DNA of 64,000 nt from an uncultured Alphaproteobacteria bacterium. GTDB lineage: Bacteria; Pseudomonadota; Alphaproteobacteria; GCA-2731375. Location of the stretch: the NCBI GenBank assembly GCA_951812805.1, contig CATOSZ010000001.1, forward strand, positions 930,001 through 994,000, given 5' to 3'. Under the pieces are notes generated by a model that was given only the letters and a program-made list of their open reading frames with translations, was not told where the DNA came from and did not search any database. Positions 49,421 to 59,839 of this stretch are shown one piece after another (the stretch's first letter is position 1; each line of letters starts with the position of its first letter). The position numbers and the translations under genes are program-made.

Positions 49421-50947
49421 ATGACACGGCGCGCACGCGGCGGTGCCGCCGCCCGACGGGCGGTGCGGGGCGAGACCCGGATCGAGCAGCTCGGCCAGAT
49501 CACCCGGCGCATGCCGCCGGTCGAGATCATGGACATGGAGGCGGTCGAGATCATCGAGGCCAACGCCGACACCATCCTGGAGGAGATCGGGCTCGACTTC
49601 CGCGACGATCCCGAGGTGCTGGCGCTCTGGCGCGAGGCGGGCGCCGACGTCCAGGGGGAACGGGTGCACTTCCCGCCGGGCCTCTGTCGCGAATTGCTGA
49701 AGACCGCGCCCCGGGAATTCACGCAGCTGGCCCGCAACCCGGCCAACAGTGTCGAGCTCGGCGGCAAGGGCACGGTGTTCGCGCCGGTCTACGGCCCGCC
49801 CTTCGTCTCCGACCTGGAACGCGGCCGGCGCTACGGCGAGATCGAGGATTTCCGCAATTTCGTCAAGCTGGTCTACATGTCGCCGGCCCTGCACCACTCG
49901 GGCGGGACACTCTGCGAACCGGTCGACCTGCCGGTGAACAAGCGCCACCTGGACATGGTCTACAGCCATATCCGCTATTCCGACAAACCCTTCATGGGTT
50001 CCGTTACGGAGCCGGAAAGGGCGGCGGATTCCGTGGAGATGGCGCGGATTCTTTTCGGGCCCGAAACGGTAGATGCAAACTGTGTCCTGCTCAACCTGAT
50101 CAACGTCAACTCGCCGATGGTTTACGACGCGACCATGGTCGGCGCCTTGAAGGTCTACGCGGCGGCCAACCAGGCCTGCATCGTCAGCCCCTTCATCCTC
50201 TCGGGCGCGATGGCGCCGGTGACGGTGGCCGGCACCCTGGCGCAAACCCTGGCCGAAGCGCTGGCGGGCATGGCGCTGACGCAGCTGATCCGGCCGGGCG
50301 CCCCGGTGATCTTCGGCTCCTTCGCCTCCTCCATGTCGATGCAGTCGGGCGCGCCGACCTTCGGCACGCCGGAACCGGCCCTGGTGCTTTACGGCTGCGC
50401 GCAGTTGGCCCGCCGGCTCGGCCTGCCGTTCCGCTCCGGCGGCGGCTTCACGGCGGCCAAGTCGGTCGACGCGCAGGCCGGCTACGAGAGCGCGCAGACC
50501 CTGCAGCCGAGCCTGATGGCCGGCGCCAACTTCGTGCTGCACGCCGCCGGTTGGCTGGAAGGGGGCCTGGTCTCCTCCTACGAGAAGTTGATGATCGACG
50601 CGGACCAGCTCTCGATGCTGCAGAAATTCGCCGCTGGCATCGACGTCTCGGAGAGCGGCCAGGCCATGGACGCGGTGCGCGAAGTCGGCCCCGGCGCCCA
50701 TTATCTCGGCTGCGCCCACACCCAGGCCAATTTCGAGACGGCGTTCTGGCGCTCGGCCATCGCCGATAACAACAGCTTCGAGCAATGGGAGGCCGAAGGC
50801 GCCCAGGACTCGGCCCGACGTGCGCATACGCTGTGGAAGCGCCGCCTGGCCGAATACCAGGCCCCGCCGCTCGACGAAGCCATCGACGAGGCGCTTCAGG
50901 CCTTCATGCGCGAGCGCAAAGACTCGATGCCGGACGCCTTTGTTTGA
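49421..50947 (+). CDS. Trimethylamine-methyltransferase (MttB)-family protein, non-pyrrolysine type
   Basis: IIEANADTILEEIGLDFRDDPEVLALWREAGADV...HMVYSHIRYSDKPFMGSVTEPERAADSVEMARILFG...NVNSPMVYD...; uninterrupted ORF with no in-frame TAG. Confidence 0.88.
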   Translation: MTRRARGGAAARRAVRGETRIEQLGQITRRMPPVEIMDMEAVEIIEANADTILEEIGLDFRDDPEVLALWREAGADVQGERVHFPPGLCRELLKTAPREFTQLARNPANSVELGGKGTVFAPVYGPPFVSDLERGRRYGEIEDFRNFVKLVYMSPALHHSGGTLCEPVDLPVNKRHLDMVYSHIRYSDKPFMGSVTEPERAADSVEMARILFGPETVDANCVLLNLINVNSPMVYDATMVGALKVYAAANQACIVSPFILSGAMAPVTVAGTLAQTLAEALAGMALTQLIRPGAPVIFGSFASSMSMQSGAPTFGTPEPALVLYGCAQLARRLGLPFRSGGGFTAAKSVDAQAGYESAQTLQPSLMAGANFVLHAAGWLEGGLVSSYEKLMIDADQLSMLQKFAAGIDVSESGQAMDAVREVGPGAHYLGCAHTQANFETAFWRSAIADNNSFEQWEAEGAQDSARRAHTLWKRRLAEYQAPPLDEAIDEALQAFMRERKDSMPDAFV

Positions 50948-51507
50948 GCATCGGGCCGCTCGCGGTCAATGCACGGGCCGGTTGAACGACCGCCATCCGG
51001 CCAGCCGGTGTTTGCATCGTGGCGGCTGCAAGATGGCCATTGTTGCTTTCGACAATCCAGACTAAGGTTTCGAACCGACCCATCGGGCTGCGCGACAGAA
51101 GAAGAACCCTTCAGATCTGTCACGGTTCGATGCCTGGGGGAACCGATATGAAATCTTCGATCGTTGCCGGCGCCGGCGTGGCCGTTGCTTTGTTTGTTTC
51201 CATCGCCGCGGTTCAGGCGGAGATCAGGATCGGCATCGCCGGGCCGCTCTCCGGCAGCACCATCAACGTTGGTGAACAGCAGGAGATCGGGGCCAACAGT
51301 GCCATCTCCTATCTGAACGCGAATGGCGGCCTGCTGGGCCAACAGATCGTCGTCACGTCGGTCGACGATGCCTGCGAGCCGGAACAGGCCAAGGCCGCTG
51401 CCTGCGGATTTCGGTAGTTCCGGACGGCGGTTTCAGTAAGTCCTGGCCACCGATTTCATAAAGTCCCGGCCGGTTCCGGGAGTTTGGCTTCGGGTGCCTT
51501 GTTGCCG

Positions 51508-52284
51508 TCAGTCGGGATTGTTTTCCGTTGTGGTTGGCTGGGTCAAGTCGGTCGTCGATTTCTTCTTTCGCATGCTGTCGCCTTTCAAGCCGATGCGGTG
51601 GGCGTTGTGGATGACGCGGTCGAGGATGGCGTCGGCGATGGTGGCCTCGCCGATCAGGTCGTGCCAGGCGGTCACGGGGATCTGCGCGGTGATGAGGGTT
51701 GAGCGTCGGTGGTATCGTTCCTCGCAGATTTCCAGGAGATCGAGGCGCTGGCGGTCGGTCAGGCCATGGGTTCCCCAGTCGTCGAGGACGAGCAGCTGGA
51801 CCCGGGCGAGGCGGTCGATCAGGCGGGGCAGCCGGCCGTCGAGGCGGGCCATGGCGAGGTCCTCGAAGAGCCTGGGCATGCGGACGTAGAGGACGGAATG
51901 ATCGAGCCTGGCGGCCTGATGGGCGATGGCACAGGCGAGCCATGTCTTGCCGGTTCCGGTCTGGCCGGTGACGATGAGGTTCTCGTGTGCCTTGAGCCAG
52001 ACGCCCTGGGCGAGAGAGAGGACGGCGCGGCGGTCGAGGCCTCGTTCGGCGGCGAAGTCGATGTCCTCGATGCAGGCCTCGGGGAAGCGTAGCCTGGCCT
52101 GTCTGAGGCGGTTGGCGAGGCGCTTGTCGGCGCGGGTGGCGGCCTCGCGGTCGAGCATGAGGGCGAGCCAGTCCTCGCGGTTCAATTCCGATGATTGGCC
52201 TCGCTCGGCCATGTCGCGGTAAGCCTCTGCCATGCCCTTGAAGCCGAGGGCCTGCATCTGGTCGAGGGTCGGGTGTGTCAGCAT
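51508..52284 (-). CDS. istB: IS21-family helper ATPase IstB (copy 2)
   Basis: Identical translation to 24803-25579. Confidence 0.94.
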   Translation of the reverse strand: MLTHPTLDQMQALGFKGMAEAYRDMAERGQSSELNREDWLALMLDREAATRADKRLANRLRQARLRFPEACIEDIDFAAERGLDRRAVLSLAQGVWLKAHENLIVTGQTGTGKTWLACAIAHQAARLDHSVLYVRMPRLFEDLAMARLDGRLPRLIDRLARVQLLVLDDWGTHGLTDRQRLDLLEICEERYHRRSTLITAQIPVTAWHDLIGEATIADAILDRVIHNAHRIGLKGDSMRKKKSTTDLTQPTTTENNPD

Positions 52285-52301
52285 GAGGTGTCTTCTCCTG
52301 G

Positions 52302-53870
52302 TTATCGGTAGTAGCCGGGGCCGCGGATGTTGGTGTGTGGCGGCAGCGGCAGAAGCGGTTCGCGCTCGGGGCGTGTGCGATCGAGGCCGGACTTGAGGAT
52401 GGCGGCGAGCGATGAGTAGCTGGTCGTGTTGATGGTGAGCGCGCGTGCGCAGGCGGCCTCGACGCGTTCCGGTTCGTATCGGCGGGCGAGCGACAAGACG
52501 CCCATGGCGCTGCGATAGCCTTGCTCGGGATGGGGCCGATCGCGGATCATCCGCTCGACCAGGAGGGCGGCGTTGGGGCCGATGCGGCTGGCCTGGTCGA
52601 TCAGGCTTTGTGGCGTTCGCTCGGCATAGCGCTGGTGCGCCTTGGGCATGTGGGCCGGGATCGTGGCATGGCCGCCATGCGGTGAGCGGCGGAGATGGCT
52701 GGCGACGCGCTTGTGGTTGTGGAAGATCTCGACCGTGCGGTGAGTGAGCCGGACTTGGACCTTGCGGCCGATCAGGCCGTGCGGCACGGAGTAGAAGCTG
52801 CGCTCGACGTCGACGTGATAGTCGGAATGGACCTTGGCGGTCTTCCATTCGGCATATTCGAAGGGCGTCGTCGGCAGGGGTGCCAGGGCCTCGCGCTCGA
52901 TGGCCTCGAACATCTGGCGCCGGCTCTTTCCAAGGTTGCGCATGGGCCGCTCGTTGAGCTCCTCGAGGAGGTCGCGGATCGCCCGGTTGAGCTGGTCGAG
53001 GGAGAAGAAGCGCGTATTGCGCAGTCTTGCCAGGATCCAGCGCTCGACGACCTGGACGGCGACTTCGACCTTGGCCTTGTCGCGCGGCTTGCGGACCCGG
53101 GTCGGCAGGACGGTGGTGTCGTAGTGCTCGGCGAGCGCGGCGAAGGTCGGGTTGAGGGTCGGCTCGAACCAGAGCGGCTTGGCGACGCCGGCCTTGAGGT
53201 TATCGCAGACGATGCTCTTGGGCACGCCGCCGAAGTAGGCGAGCGCCCGGCATTGTCCGGCGACCCAGTCGGGCAGGCGCTGGGTCAGGCTGGCGGTGGC
53301 GAAGGTGAGCGAGGAAGCGCCCAGCACGGCGACGAAGATCTGCGCGTCGTGCACCTCGCCGGTCTCGGGGTCGACGATGTCCACCGTCTGGCCGGCATAA
53401 TCGGTCTGCATGACCGCACCGGCCTCGTGGCGGTTGCGCCAGGTGGCGCCGGTGCGCCGCTTGAACGCCGTGAAGGCTTCGCAGAACCAGGTGTAGCCGT
53501 AGCCATCGGGATGTGAGGCGCGGTATTCCTGCCAGAGCAGGGTCAGCGTCACCCCCTTGCGCTTCAGCTCGGCCGCGACCGTCGGCCAGTGCGGCTCGCA
53601 CCTGTCGCGCGGGGGCCGGCCCATGCGGCGGAACAGCGTCTCTTGCAGGACCGCGTCGTCCTCGTATTCCGCCGGCAGCGGCCAGGCGGTAAGGCCGACC
53701 TCGCGGGCCCGCAGCAAATAGGTCGACACTGTCGTCTTGGAGACCTTCAGCCGTTCCGCCACCTCTCGCGCCGAGAGGCCTTGGTCATGCGTCAGCCGCA
53801 GGATCGTTCGTGCATCTCTCACCGTCGTTCGTCTCGTCTGCTTCCGTCTGGGCATGTCCCCTCCCGGCAA
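52302..53870 (-). CDS. istA: IS21-family transposase IstA (copy 2)
   Basis: Identical translation to 23217-24785. Confidence 0.95.
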   Translation of the reverse strand: MPGGDMPRRKQTRRTTVRDARTILRLTHDQGLSAREVAERLKVSKTTVSTYLLRAREVGLTAWPLPAEYEDDAVLQETLFRRMGRPPRDRCEPHWPTVAAELKRKGVTLTLLWQEYRASHPDGYGYTWFCEAFTAFKRRTGATWRNRHEAGAVMQTDYAGQTVDIVDPETGEVHDAQIFVAVLGASSLTFATASLTQRLPDWVAGQCRALAYFGGVPKSIVCDNLKAGVAKPLWFEPTLNPTFAALAEHYDTTVLPTRVRKPRDKAKVEVAVQVVERWILARLRNTRFFSLDQLNRAIRDLLEELNERPMRNLGKSRRQMFEAIEREALAPLPTTPFEYAEWKTAKVHSDYHVDVERSFYSVPHGLIGRKVQVRLTHRTVEIFHNHKRVASHLRRSPHGGHATIPAHMPKAHQRYAERTPQSLIDQASRIGPNAALLVERMIRDRPHPEQGYRSAMGVLSLARRYEPERVEAACARALTINTTSYSSLAAILKSGLDRTRPEREPLLPLPPHTNIRGPGYYR

Positions 53871-54948
53871 AAGCCAAGAGGTAGACGCCGAGACGGCGCA
53901 CCCGAAAGCTGAACTCAGATCGCCCCGTGATGCTGTCCGGGACTTTCCGGAATCACTGGCCGCGACTTACTGAAATCTCTGGCCAGGACTTTCCGTAATC
54001 GGTGTCCGGGACTTTCCGAAACGCGCACGCTGCCAGAAAACTGGTGGCCGAGAAGGTCGTTTTCGTCGTCGGGCACGCCTGTTCCAGCGCCTCACTCGCC
54101 GCGAGTTCGATATATAACAAGGCGGGAATTATCATGATGTCCCCCGCCTCGACCAACCCCAAGGTGACGGAAAGCGGATATGACAATGTGTTTCGCGTCA
54201 TCGGCCGCGACGACCAACAGGGAACCATCGCCGGGGATTTCATCGCAAGCAAGTTTCCCGGCCAGAACGTGGCCATCATCCATGATGGCCAGGCCTACGG
54301 ATTGGGTCTGGCGGAGTTCACGAAAAAGCAGCTGAACAAAAACGGGATTACCGAAGTTATCTTCGCCGAGTTCGCGCCGGAGCAATCAGATTACAAATCC
54401 ATCGTCGACCAATTGGTGGCAAGCAAGTCGGACGTCGTTTATGCAGGCGGATACCAGGCCGATATCGGCATCATTCTCAGGCAAGCCAAGAAACATTTGC
54501 CGGACCTTCAGCTATTGTCGGGAGACTCGCTGGTGAACGAGGAATTCCTCGTCGTCGCAGGTGAGGATGGCGCGGGAACATATTTTACCTTCGGCCCCGA
54601 CCTCCGCACCCAGCCGGAAGCGCAGGACGCCGTTGCCCGTATTCGTGACGAAGACGCCTACGAGCCTGATGGCTATACGCTCTACAGCTATGCCGCCATT
54701 CAAGCATGGTCGCAAGCCGTCATTGAGGCAAAATCGACAAAACGCCACAGCGTGATCAATATCTTACGCAAAGGCAGCTTCGATACGGTCCTGGGAAAGA
54801 TCGGTTTCGACAAGAACGGAGACGTCACGGGGGTAAGCGCCTTCGTCTGGTATCGCTTTACGGATGAAGACTACGTGCCGGTTAAGTAGACTGATCGTGG
54901 AAATCGCCTATCTCGCTCTCTGGATAGCGACATGACAACGGCCGACGC

Positions 54949-57456
54949 TTGTCGCAAAGCCCGATGGCCGGCATAGCCAGGGCGAACCGCATGGGCGTTC
55001 GGGCGCGATTGCTCATCGCGTTTCTCGCGATCTGCATGTTCTCCCTCGTTGCCGCTGGCTCCGGCTTCTACTCCTTGTCGCGGGTCGGCGGCGCCCTTGG
55101 TGTCATCACCGAAGTCCGCGTACCCCAATCCCTGTCGTTGCTCGAACTTTCCCGCCTTGCGGAGCGTATCGTCCGCGCCGCACCCGCCCTACTCGCGGTC
55201 AGTACGGAAGAGGCTCGTGCCGAAGTCTCCGCCGATATTGCCTCACAGGCCGAGAAGCTCGAGCCCCTGTTGCTGCTAAATCGAGACTTTGTGACGCCGG
55301 AGCGGGAGAGAGCGGCACAACAGGTCAATCAGTTGGTCGTCGACCTGAACCAGAACCTCGAAAACCTGGACGAGCTGGTCAAGAAGCGCCTGAACATCGT
55401 CGCCAAGAGAAACCATCTCGTTCGTCGACTCGTCAAAGCCAACTCGGTAACGGCACGGATCTTGGCGACGAGCTCGAGAATCCTGGACACGCAGCTTGTC
55501 GAATGGAATCGCAGCCACGATGGATCGGGGACAACGATATCAGCCGAGGAATCGCAGAAACTGGCGACATCTATTGTTTCTTTAGTTCCGCAACAAAAGG
55601 CCACCGCGTTGGTCGACACGGTACAGAATACACTCCTGCAGATTTCCACTGCGAATAGCCCGGAGAACATCGATCTACTTGTATTTCCTCTGCAAAGATT
55701 TCTGGACACGCTGTCCGAGATATCGAGCCAGCAGAGAAAACGGGTTCGACGCCGGATGACGAAGCAAATCAGTGTCATCAGAAAATTGGCGATTGGTGAC
55801 GCCAGCCTGGCGCAGGTAAGAAAGGAGGAGTTGCTGATACTAGCACAAGCCGAAGAACTTCTTGCCATCAATGTGAGGCTATCTACATTCTTGACGACAA
55901 GGATCGACTTTCTCGTCAGTGGCGCGAAGTCCGATATTTCGAGCTCCCGCTTGCAAGCACAGTCCATTCAATCGCTGAATACAAATATCATCATCGGCGT
56001 CGTCGTCATGAGCCTGATCAGCTCGGCCCTGATCGTTTGGTTGTACGTCAGCCGTAACTTGATCGCCCGATTGCGGGCCCTCAGCAACAGCATGCTGGCG
56101 ATCGCCGGTGGCGACCTCCGTGCGGAGCTTCCAAAACCGGGCGGAAGCGATGAAATCGCCCACATGGCGGAGGCTCTCATTGTCTTCAGAGATACCGCCA
56201 TCGAAGTTGAGGAAAGCAATCTTCGGGAGATCGAGGGTGCCCGAAACAGGCTCCTCGACGCCATCGAGAACACCTCCGAAGGCTTTGCATTCTATGACGC
56301 TGCAGACGAGTTGGTCATCTGTAACACGCGCTACCAACAGCTTCTGTATCCAGAGAATAATCTGGTACTGGAGGCCGGGATGAGTTTCGAGTCGATCATT
56401 CGAGGCGCCGTGGAAAACGGGCTGTTGGGGGCTGAGGGCACGGACGTCGAAGCATGGATCGAGCAACATCTCGCCAACCATCAAGCCCCCACCGAACCAA
56501 CGCTTCAGCAGCGCGACAATGGCCGATGGATATTGATCAGCGAGAGAAAGACCGGCGATGGGGGAACGGTCGCCATCTACTCCGATGTGACCGAAATGAA
56601 GAGTCGGGAAGAAGAGTTGACGCAAAAGTCCAATGCGCTGGAACAGCTTTCCAACCAGCTCGCCAAGTATCTTTCTCCGCAGATCTACGAATCGATCTTT
56701 TCCGGCCGCCAGGAAGTGAAGCTGGTGTCCCAACGCAAACGTCTTACGGTATTCTTCTCGGATCTGGTCGGGTTTACGGAGACCACGGAGAGATTGGAGT
56801 CCGAGGACCTGACGCGATTATTGAACCAGTATCTGACCGAGATGTCGGATATTGCCATCGCACACGGCGCAACGATCGATAAGTATGTCGGCGACGCCAT
56901 CGTTATCTTCTTCGGCGATCCCGAAACCCTCGGCACCAAGGAGGATGCGCTCGCATGCGTCAAGATGGCCCTCGCCATGCGCGAACGGATGAAGGCGCTG
57001 GGGAATCTATGGAAGGATTCAGGACTGGAGAAACCGTTGCAGTGCCGAATGGGAATCAATACGGGTGTCTGTACGGTTGGCAATTTCGGCAGCAACGACA
57101 GGATGGACTACACCATAATCGGCGGCGGCGTGAATTTGGCCGCACGCCTCGAGACAGCCTGCGCCCCAAACGAGATACTGATTTCCTACGAAACCCATGC
57201 CCATGTGAAGGAACAGATTTACTGCGAGGAAGGCGAACACATCGAAGTCAAAGGGATATCTCGTCCCGTTGCGACCTACCGCGTCGTCGATGCCTATGAC
57301 AATGTCGGGAGTAGCGATGTGCACGTCCGCGAAGCGCTGCCTCACTTCAAGCTCGATATCGACGGGAATTCGATGACCCGCGAGGAACAGCGCGATGCGG
57401 TACGGATCCTGGAAAGAACAGCCGAGCGGCTTTCGAAATTGATGTCGGGGACATGA
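54949..57456 (+). CDS. Membrane-bound sensor adenylate/guanylate cyclase (periplasmic helical sensor - HAMP - PAS - class III cyclase)
   Basis: TM LLIAFLAICMFSLVAAGSGFYSL; second TM NIIIGVVVMSLISSALIVWLYVSRNL + HAMP; PAS ENTSEGFAFYDAADELVICNTRYQQLL; cyclase LTVFFSDLVGFTETTERLESEDLTRLLNQYLTEMSDIAIAHGATIDKYVGDAIVIFFGDPE...RMGINTGVCTVGNFGSNDRMDYTIIGGGVNLAARLE. Confidence 0.92.
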   Translation: MSQSPMAGIARANRMGVRARLLIAFLAICMFSLVAAGSGFYSLSRVGGALGVITEVRVPQSLSLLELSRLAERIVRAAPALLAVSTEEARAEVSADIASQAEKLEPLLLLNRDFVTPERERAAQQVNQLVVDLNQNLENLDELVKKRLNIVAKRNHLVRRLVKANSVTARILATSSRILDTQLVEWNRSHDGSGTTISAEESQKLATSIVSLVPQQKATALVDTVQNTLLQISTANSPENIDLLVFPLQRFLDTLSEISSQQRKRVRRRMTKQISVIRKLAIGDASLAQVRKEELLILAQAEELLAINVRLSTFLTTRIDFLVSGAKSDISSSRLQAQSIQSLNTNIIIGVVVMSLISSALIVWLYVSRNLIARLRALSNSMLAIAGGDLRAELPKPGGSDEIAHMAEALIVFRDTAIEVEESNLREIEGARNRLLDAIENTSEGFAFYDAADELVICNTRYQQLLYPENNLVLEAGMSFESIIRGAVENGLLGAEGTDVEAWIEQHLANHQAPTEPTLQQRDNGRWILISERKTGDGGTVAIYSDVTEMKSREEELTQKSNALEQLSNQLAKYLSPQIYESIFSGRQEVKLVSQRKRLTVFFSDLVGFTETTERLESEDLTRLLNQYLTEMSDIAIAHGATIDKYVGDAIVIFFGDPETLGTKEDALACVKMALAMRERMKALGNLWKDSGLEKPLQCRMGINTGVCTVGNFGSNDRMDYTIIGGGVNLAARLETACAPNEILISYETHAHVKEQIYCEEGEHIEVKGISRPVATYRVVDAYDNVGSSDVHVREALPHFKLDIDGNSMTREEQRDAVRILERTAERLSKLMSGT

Positions 57457-57525
57457 CGCATCGTGCGACGTGTCGCGGCATTTCCAATCTTTATGGCCGA
57501 ACGCTGATTCAGGTTCGGACCATGC

Positions 57526-58575
57526 TCAGATCCTGACGTCGATCGTCGCGCCCGGCCGGCCGCCGGTGGCGCGGTCGATCAGGGTGCCGTCCGGGATTCC
57601 GCCGGGCTCGTCATCGTCGCGCCCCGCCGGACCGCGGCCCGGCGGTTCGGCGCCGAGGACGTCGCGCAAGCGGTTCGACAGCTCGGCGATGCCGCCGACT
57701 TCACCCTCGCCGCCGCGCGGTCCCAGAATGCGTTCGAGAATACCGCCCGCCGCCTCGCGCCCTTCGGGCTGTTCGCCATCGCCCGTGCTGCCGTCCCTCG
57801 CCGCCAGCGCGCTGTCGTCGCTGTCCGCTTGGCCGCCCTCGCCGGTGCCCGCGGGCGTCGCAGCGGCCGGTGCCGCCGGTTCGCCCTCGCCGCCGCTCGC
57901 CTCCTGCGTCCGCTGGCTGTTCAGTTCGTCCTGGGCCTCGCGGCGCAGCGCCTCGGCCGCGGCGGCGACCTGGCGATCCTGCGACGAGGGTTCCGCCGGT
58001 GCCGAGGCCGCGCGCTTGATCTGTTCCGCCTTGTCGATCGTCGCCTGGGGATCACCGGAGACAGGGGAGGTATCGATCGAGACCTGACCGGCCACGGCAT
58101 AGCGCCCTCCGTCCGGGCCGTTTTCGAAGGTGTAGGTCGGCTGCCCCGCATGAACCCCGCCGGCGGCGGCATGCGCCCGTTCGTGTGCGCGGACCTCGCG
58201 GTCGGTTTCCTTCAGCTCGCGGACATGAGCCTCTTCCTCGGGCGAGAGGGCACCCGGTCGCGACGGCGCCTCTTCGCCGACCGCCGCCGCCTCGTCACCG
58301 TCACTTTCATCGCCTTGCAGACGGGTGACCGTATCGACGGACAGCAGCGCGCCGCTATGACGATCGGCCGGCCGCCGGCCCGCCTCCTCGGGGGCGCGGG
58401 CGAGCCCGTCCAAGGGGCGGATCGGCGGCGCCGCGTCTTCTTCCTCCGAGCGCCCGAGGGGAAGGGCGCTCGGTTCCGCACGCGTCGCATCGTCGCGCTT
58501 TGTGCGGGAGAAGAAGCCGGCTTCGAAGGTCGGTCGGGCGGCTGCCGCGCCCAGGCCACTGTCTATGGTCATCAC
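57526..58575 (-). CDS. Putative metalloprotease of the CJM1_0395/SprA-related family
   Basis: LSPEEEAHVRELKETDREVRAHERAHAAAGGVHAGQPTYTFENGPDGGRYAVAGQVSIDTSPVSGDPQATI, HExxH-like AHERAHAAAG. Confidence 0.8.
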   Translation of the reverse strand: MMTIDSGLGAAAARPTFEAGFFSRTKRDDATRAEPSALPLGRSEEEDAAPPIRPLDGLARAPEEAGRRPADRHSGALLSVDTVTRLQGDESDGDEAAAVGEEAPSRPGALSPEEEAHVRELKETDREVRAHERAHAAAGGVHAGQPTYTFENGPDGGRYAVAGQVSIDTSPVSGDPQATIDKAEQIKRAASAPAEPSSQDRQVAAAAEALRREAQDELNSQRTQEASGGEGEPAAPAAATPAGTGEGGQADSDDSALAARDGSTGDGEQPEGREAAGGILERILGPRGGEGEVGGIAELSNRLRDVLGAEPPGRGPAGRDDDEPGGIPDGTLIDRATGGRPGATIDVRI

Positions 58576-58669
58576 GCTTTCTCGCGTCTCGCCGGCCGGC
58601 GCTTCTCGCCGACCGCAACGAGGTCACGTTAAAGAATGACGACCAGAGCTTAACGAAAGGTGAAGGCCT

Positions 58670-59659
58670 TCAGATCAACCCGCCGAGCGGCGAGGAGGGA
58701 TCGGCATAGAGCTTTTTCGGCATTCTGCCCGCGAGGTAGGCCTGCCGGCCGGCGATCACCGCGTGCTTCATGGCCCGTGCCATGCGGATCGGATCGCCCG
58801 CCTCGGCGATCGCCGTGTTCATCAGGATGCCGTCGCAGCCGAGTTCCATCGCCACCGCCGCATCCGAGGCCGTGCCGACCCCGGCGTCGACCAGCACCGG
58901 GACGTTCGCTTGCTCGATGATGAGACGGATCTGCACCGGGTTCTGCACGCCCAGGCCCGAGCCGATGGGCGCCGCCAGCGGCATGACCGCGCAACAGCCG
59001 ATGTCCTCCAGGACCTTGGCCTGGATCGGATCGTCGGAACAATAGACCATCACCTCGAAGCCGTCGGCGATCAGTTCCTTCGCCGCCTTCACGGTTTCCG
59101 GCATGTTGGGATAGAGTGTCTTCTGGTCGCCCAGCACCTCGAGCTTGACCAGGTTCCAGCCGCCGGCCTCGCGCGCCAGGCGCAAGGTGCGCACCGAGTC
59201 CTCCGCCGTGTAGCAGCCGGCCGTGTTCGGCAGATAGACGAATTTCTTCGGATCGATGAAATCGACCAGCATCTCCTGCTTCGGGTCGGTGACGTTGACC
59301 CGGCGCACCGCGACCGTGACGATTTCGGCGCCCGAGGCCTCAAGCGCGCGGGCGTTCTCCTCGAAGCTTTTGTACTTGCCGGTCCCGACGATGAGGCGGG
59401 AGCCGAGATTGCGTCCGGCGACGACGAAGGGATCGTCCCCCTCCTCCGGTGCTTGCGCATCGCCGCCGCCGATGAAATGGACGATCTCCAAACGGTCCCC
59501 GTCGCCGACCACGACCTGCTCGTAGGTCGAGCGGGGCACGATCTCCAGATTTCGCTCCAACGCCACTTTTCGGGCATCGAGCCCGAGCGAATCGAGCAGC
59601 TGCACCACCGTCAGCGGGTTGGGGAACTGACGGTCTTCCCCGTTGATCGTCACTTGCAT
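58670..59659 (-). CDS. thiG: Fused sulfur carrier ThiS - thiazole synthase ThiG
   Basis: N-part [67 protein letters not shown]-part [47 protein letters not shown]...[20 protein letters not shown]...[33 protein letters not shown]. Confidence 0.93.
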   Translation of the reverse strand: MQVTINGEDRQFPNPLTVVQLLDSLGLDARKVALERNLEIVPRSTYEQVVVGDGDRLEIVHFIGGGDAQAPEEGDDPFVVAGRNLGSRLIVGTGKYKSFEENARALEASGAEIVTVAVRRVNVTDPKQEMLVDFIDPKKFVYLPNTAGCYTAEDSVRTLRLAREAGGWNLVKLEVLGDQKTLYPNMPETVKAAKELIADGFEVMVYCSDDPIQAKVLEDIGCCAVMPLAAPIGSGLGVQNPVQIRLIIEQANVPVLVDAGVGTASDAAVAMELGCDGILMNTAIAEAGDPIRMARAMKHAVIAGRQAYLAGRMPKKLYADPSSPLGGLI

Positions 59660-59839
59660 GGCCAAGACAGGTCCTCGCGCCGGGTTCCGAATTGGGGCGG
59701 GATAATGCACATTTCCGCCGCGTGAAGGCAAGGTTGTCCCCCGCCGTTTACGGGCGCCGCTTTGCGGGCCCGGTTTGTGCCAGTATATAGGCAACGGTGG
59801 TGATTCCCACAGGGTAGCGGTGGCGAAAAGGCGGTCGAG

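Larger units (their letters stand above)
51403..54027 (-). mobile_element. IS21-family insertion sequence, copy 2 (2625 bp), opposite orientation to copy 1
   Basis: Ends TGCGGATTTCGG...CCGAAACGCGCA; 7-bp TSD CGCTGCC at 51396-51402 and 54028-54034; same length and encoded proteins as 23060-25684. Confidence 0.95.
51148..54889 (+). pseudogene. Periplasmic (branched-chain amino acid/amide type) substrate-binding protein interrupted by IS21
   Basis: MKSSIVAGAGVAVALFVSIAAVQAEIRIGIAGPLSGSTINVGEQQEIGANSAISYLNANGGLLGQQIVVTSVDDACEPEQAKAA|RKLVAEKVVFVVGHACSSASLAASSIYNKAGIIMMSPASTNPKVTE...; excising IS21 and one TSD restores the frame. Confidence 0.94.

Noticed and set aside
46751-50827. 1358-aa minus-strand ORF
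   Set aside because: Antisense shadow of the DMGDH-like and MttB-like genes in high-GC DNA; composition is Arg/Ala/Gly/Asp-rich with no recognisable domain.
49421-50947. Pyrrolysine-containing trimethylamine methyltransferase
   Set aside because: ORF is continuous with no in-frame TAG, so a Pyl-type MttB is not supported.
25685-51402. 25.7-kb composite transposon bounded by the two IS21 copies
   Set aside because: Each copy has its own distinct TSD (CCAAGT versus CGCTGCC), so the copies inserted independently; the enclosed genes look chromosomal.
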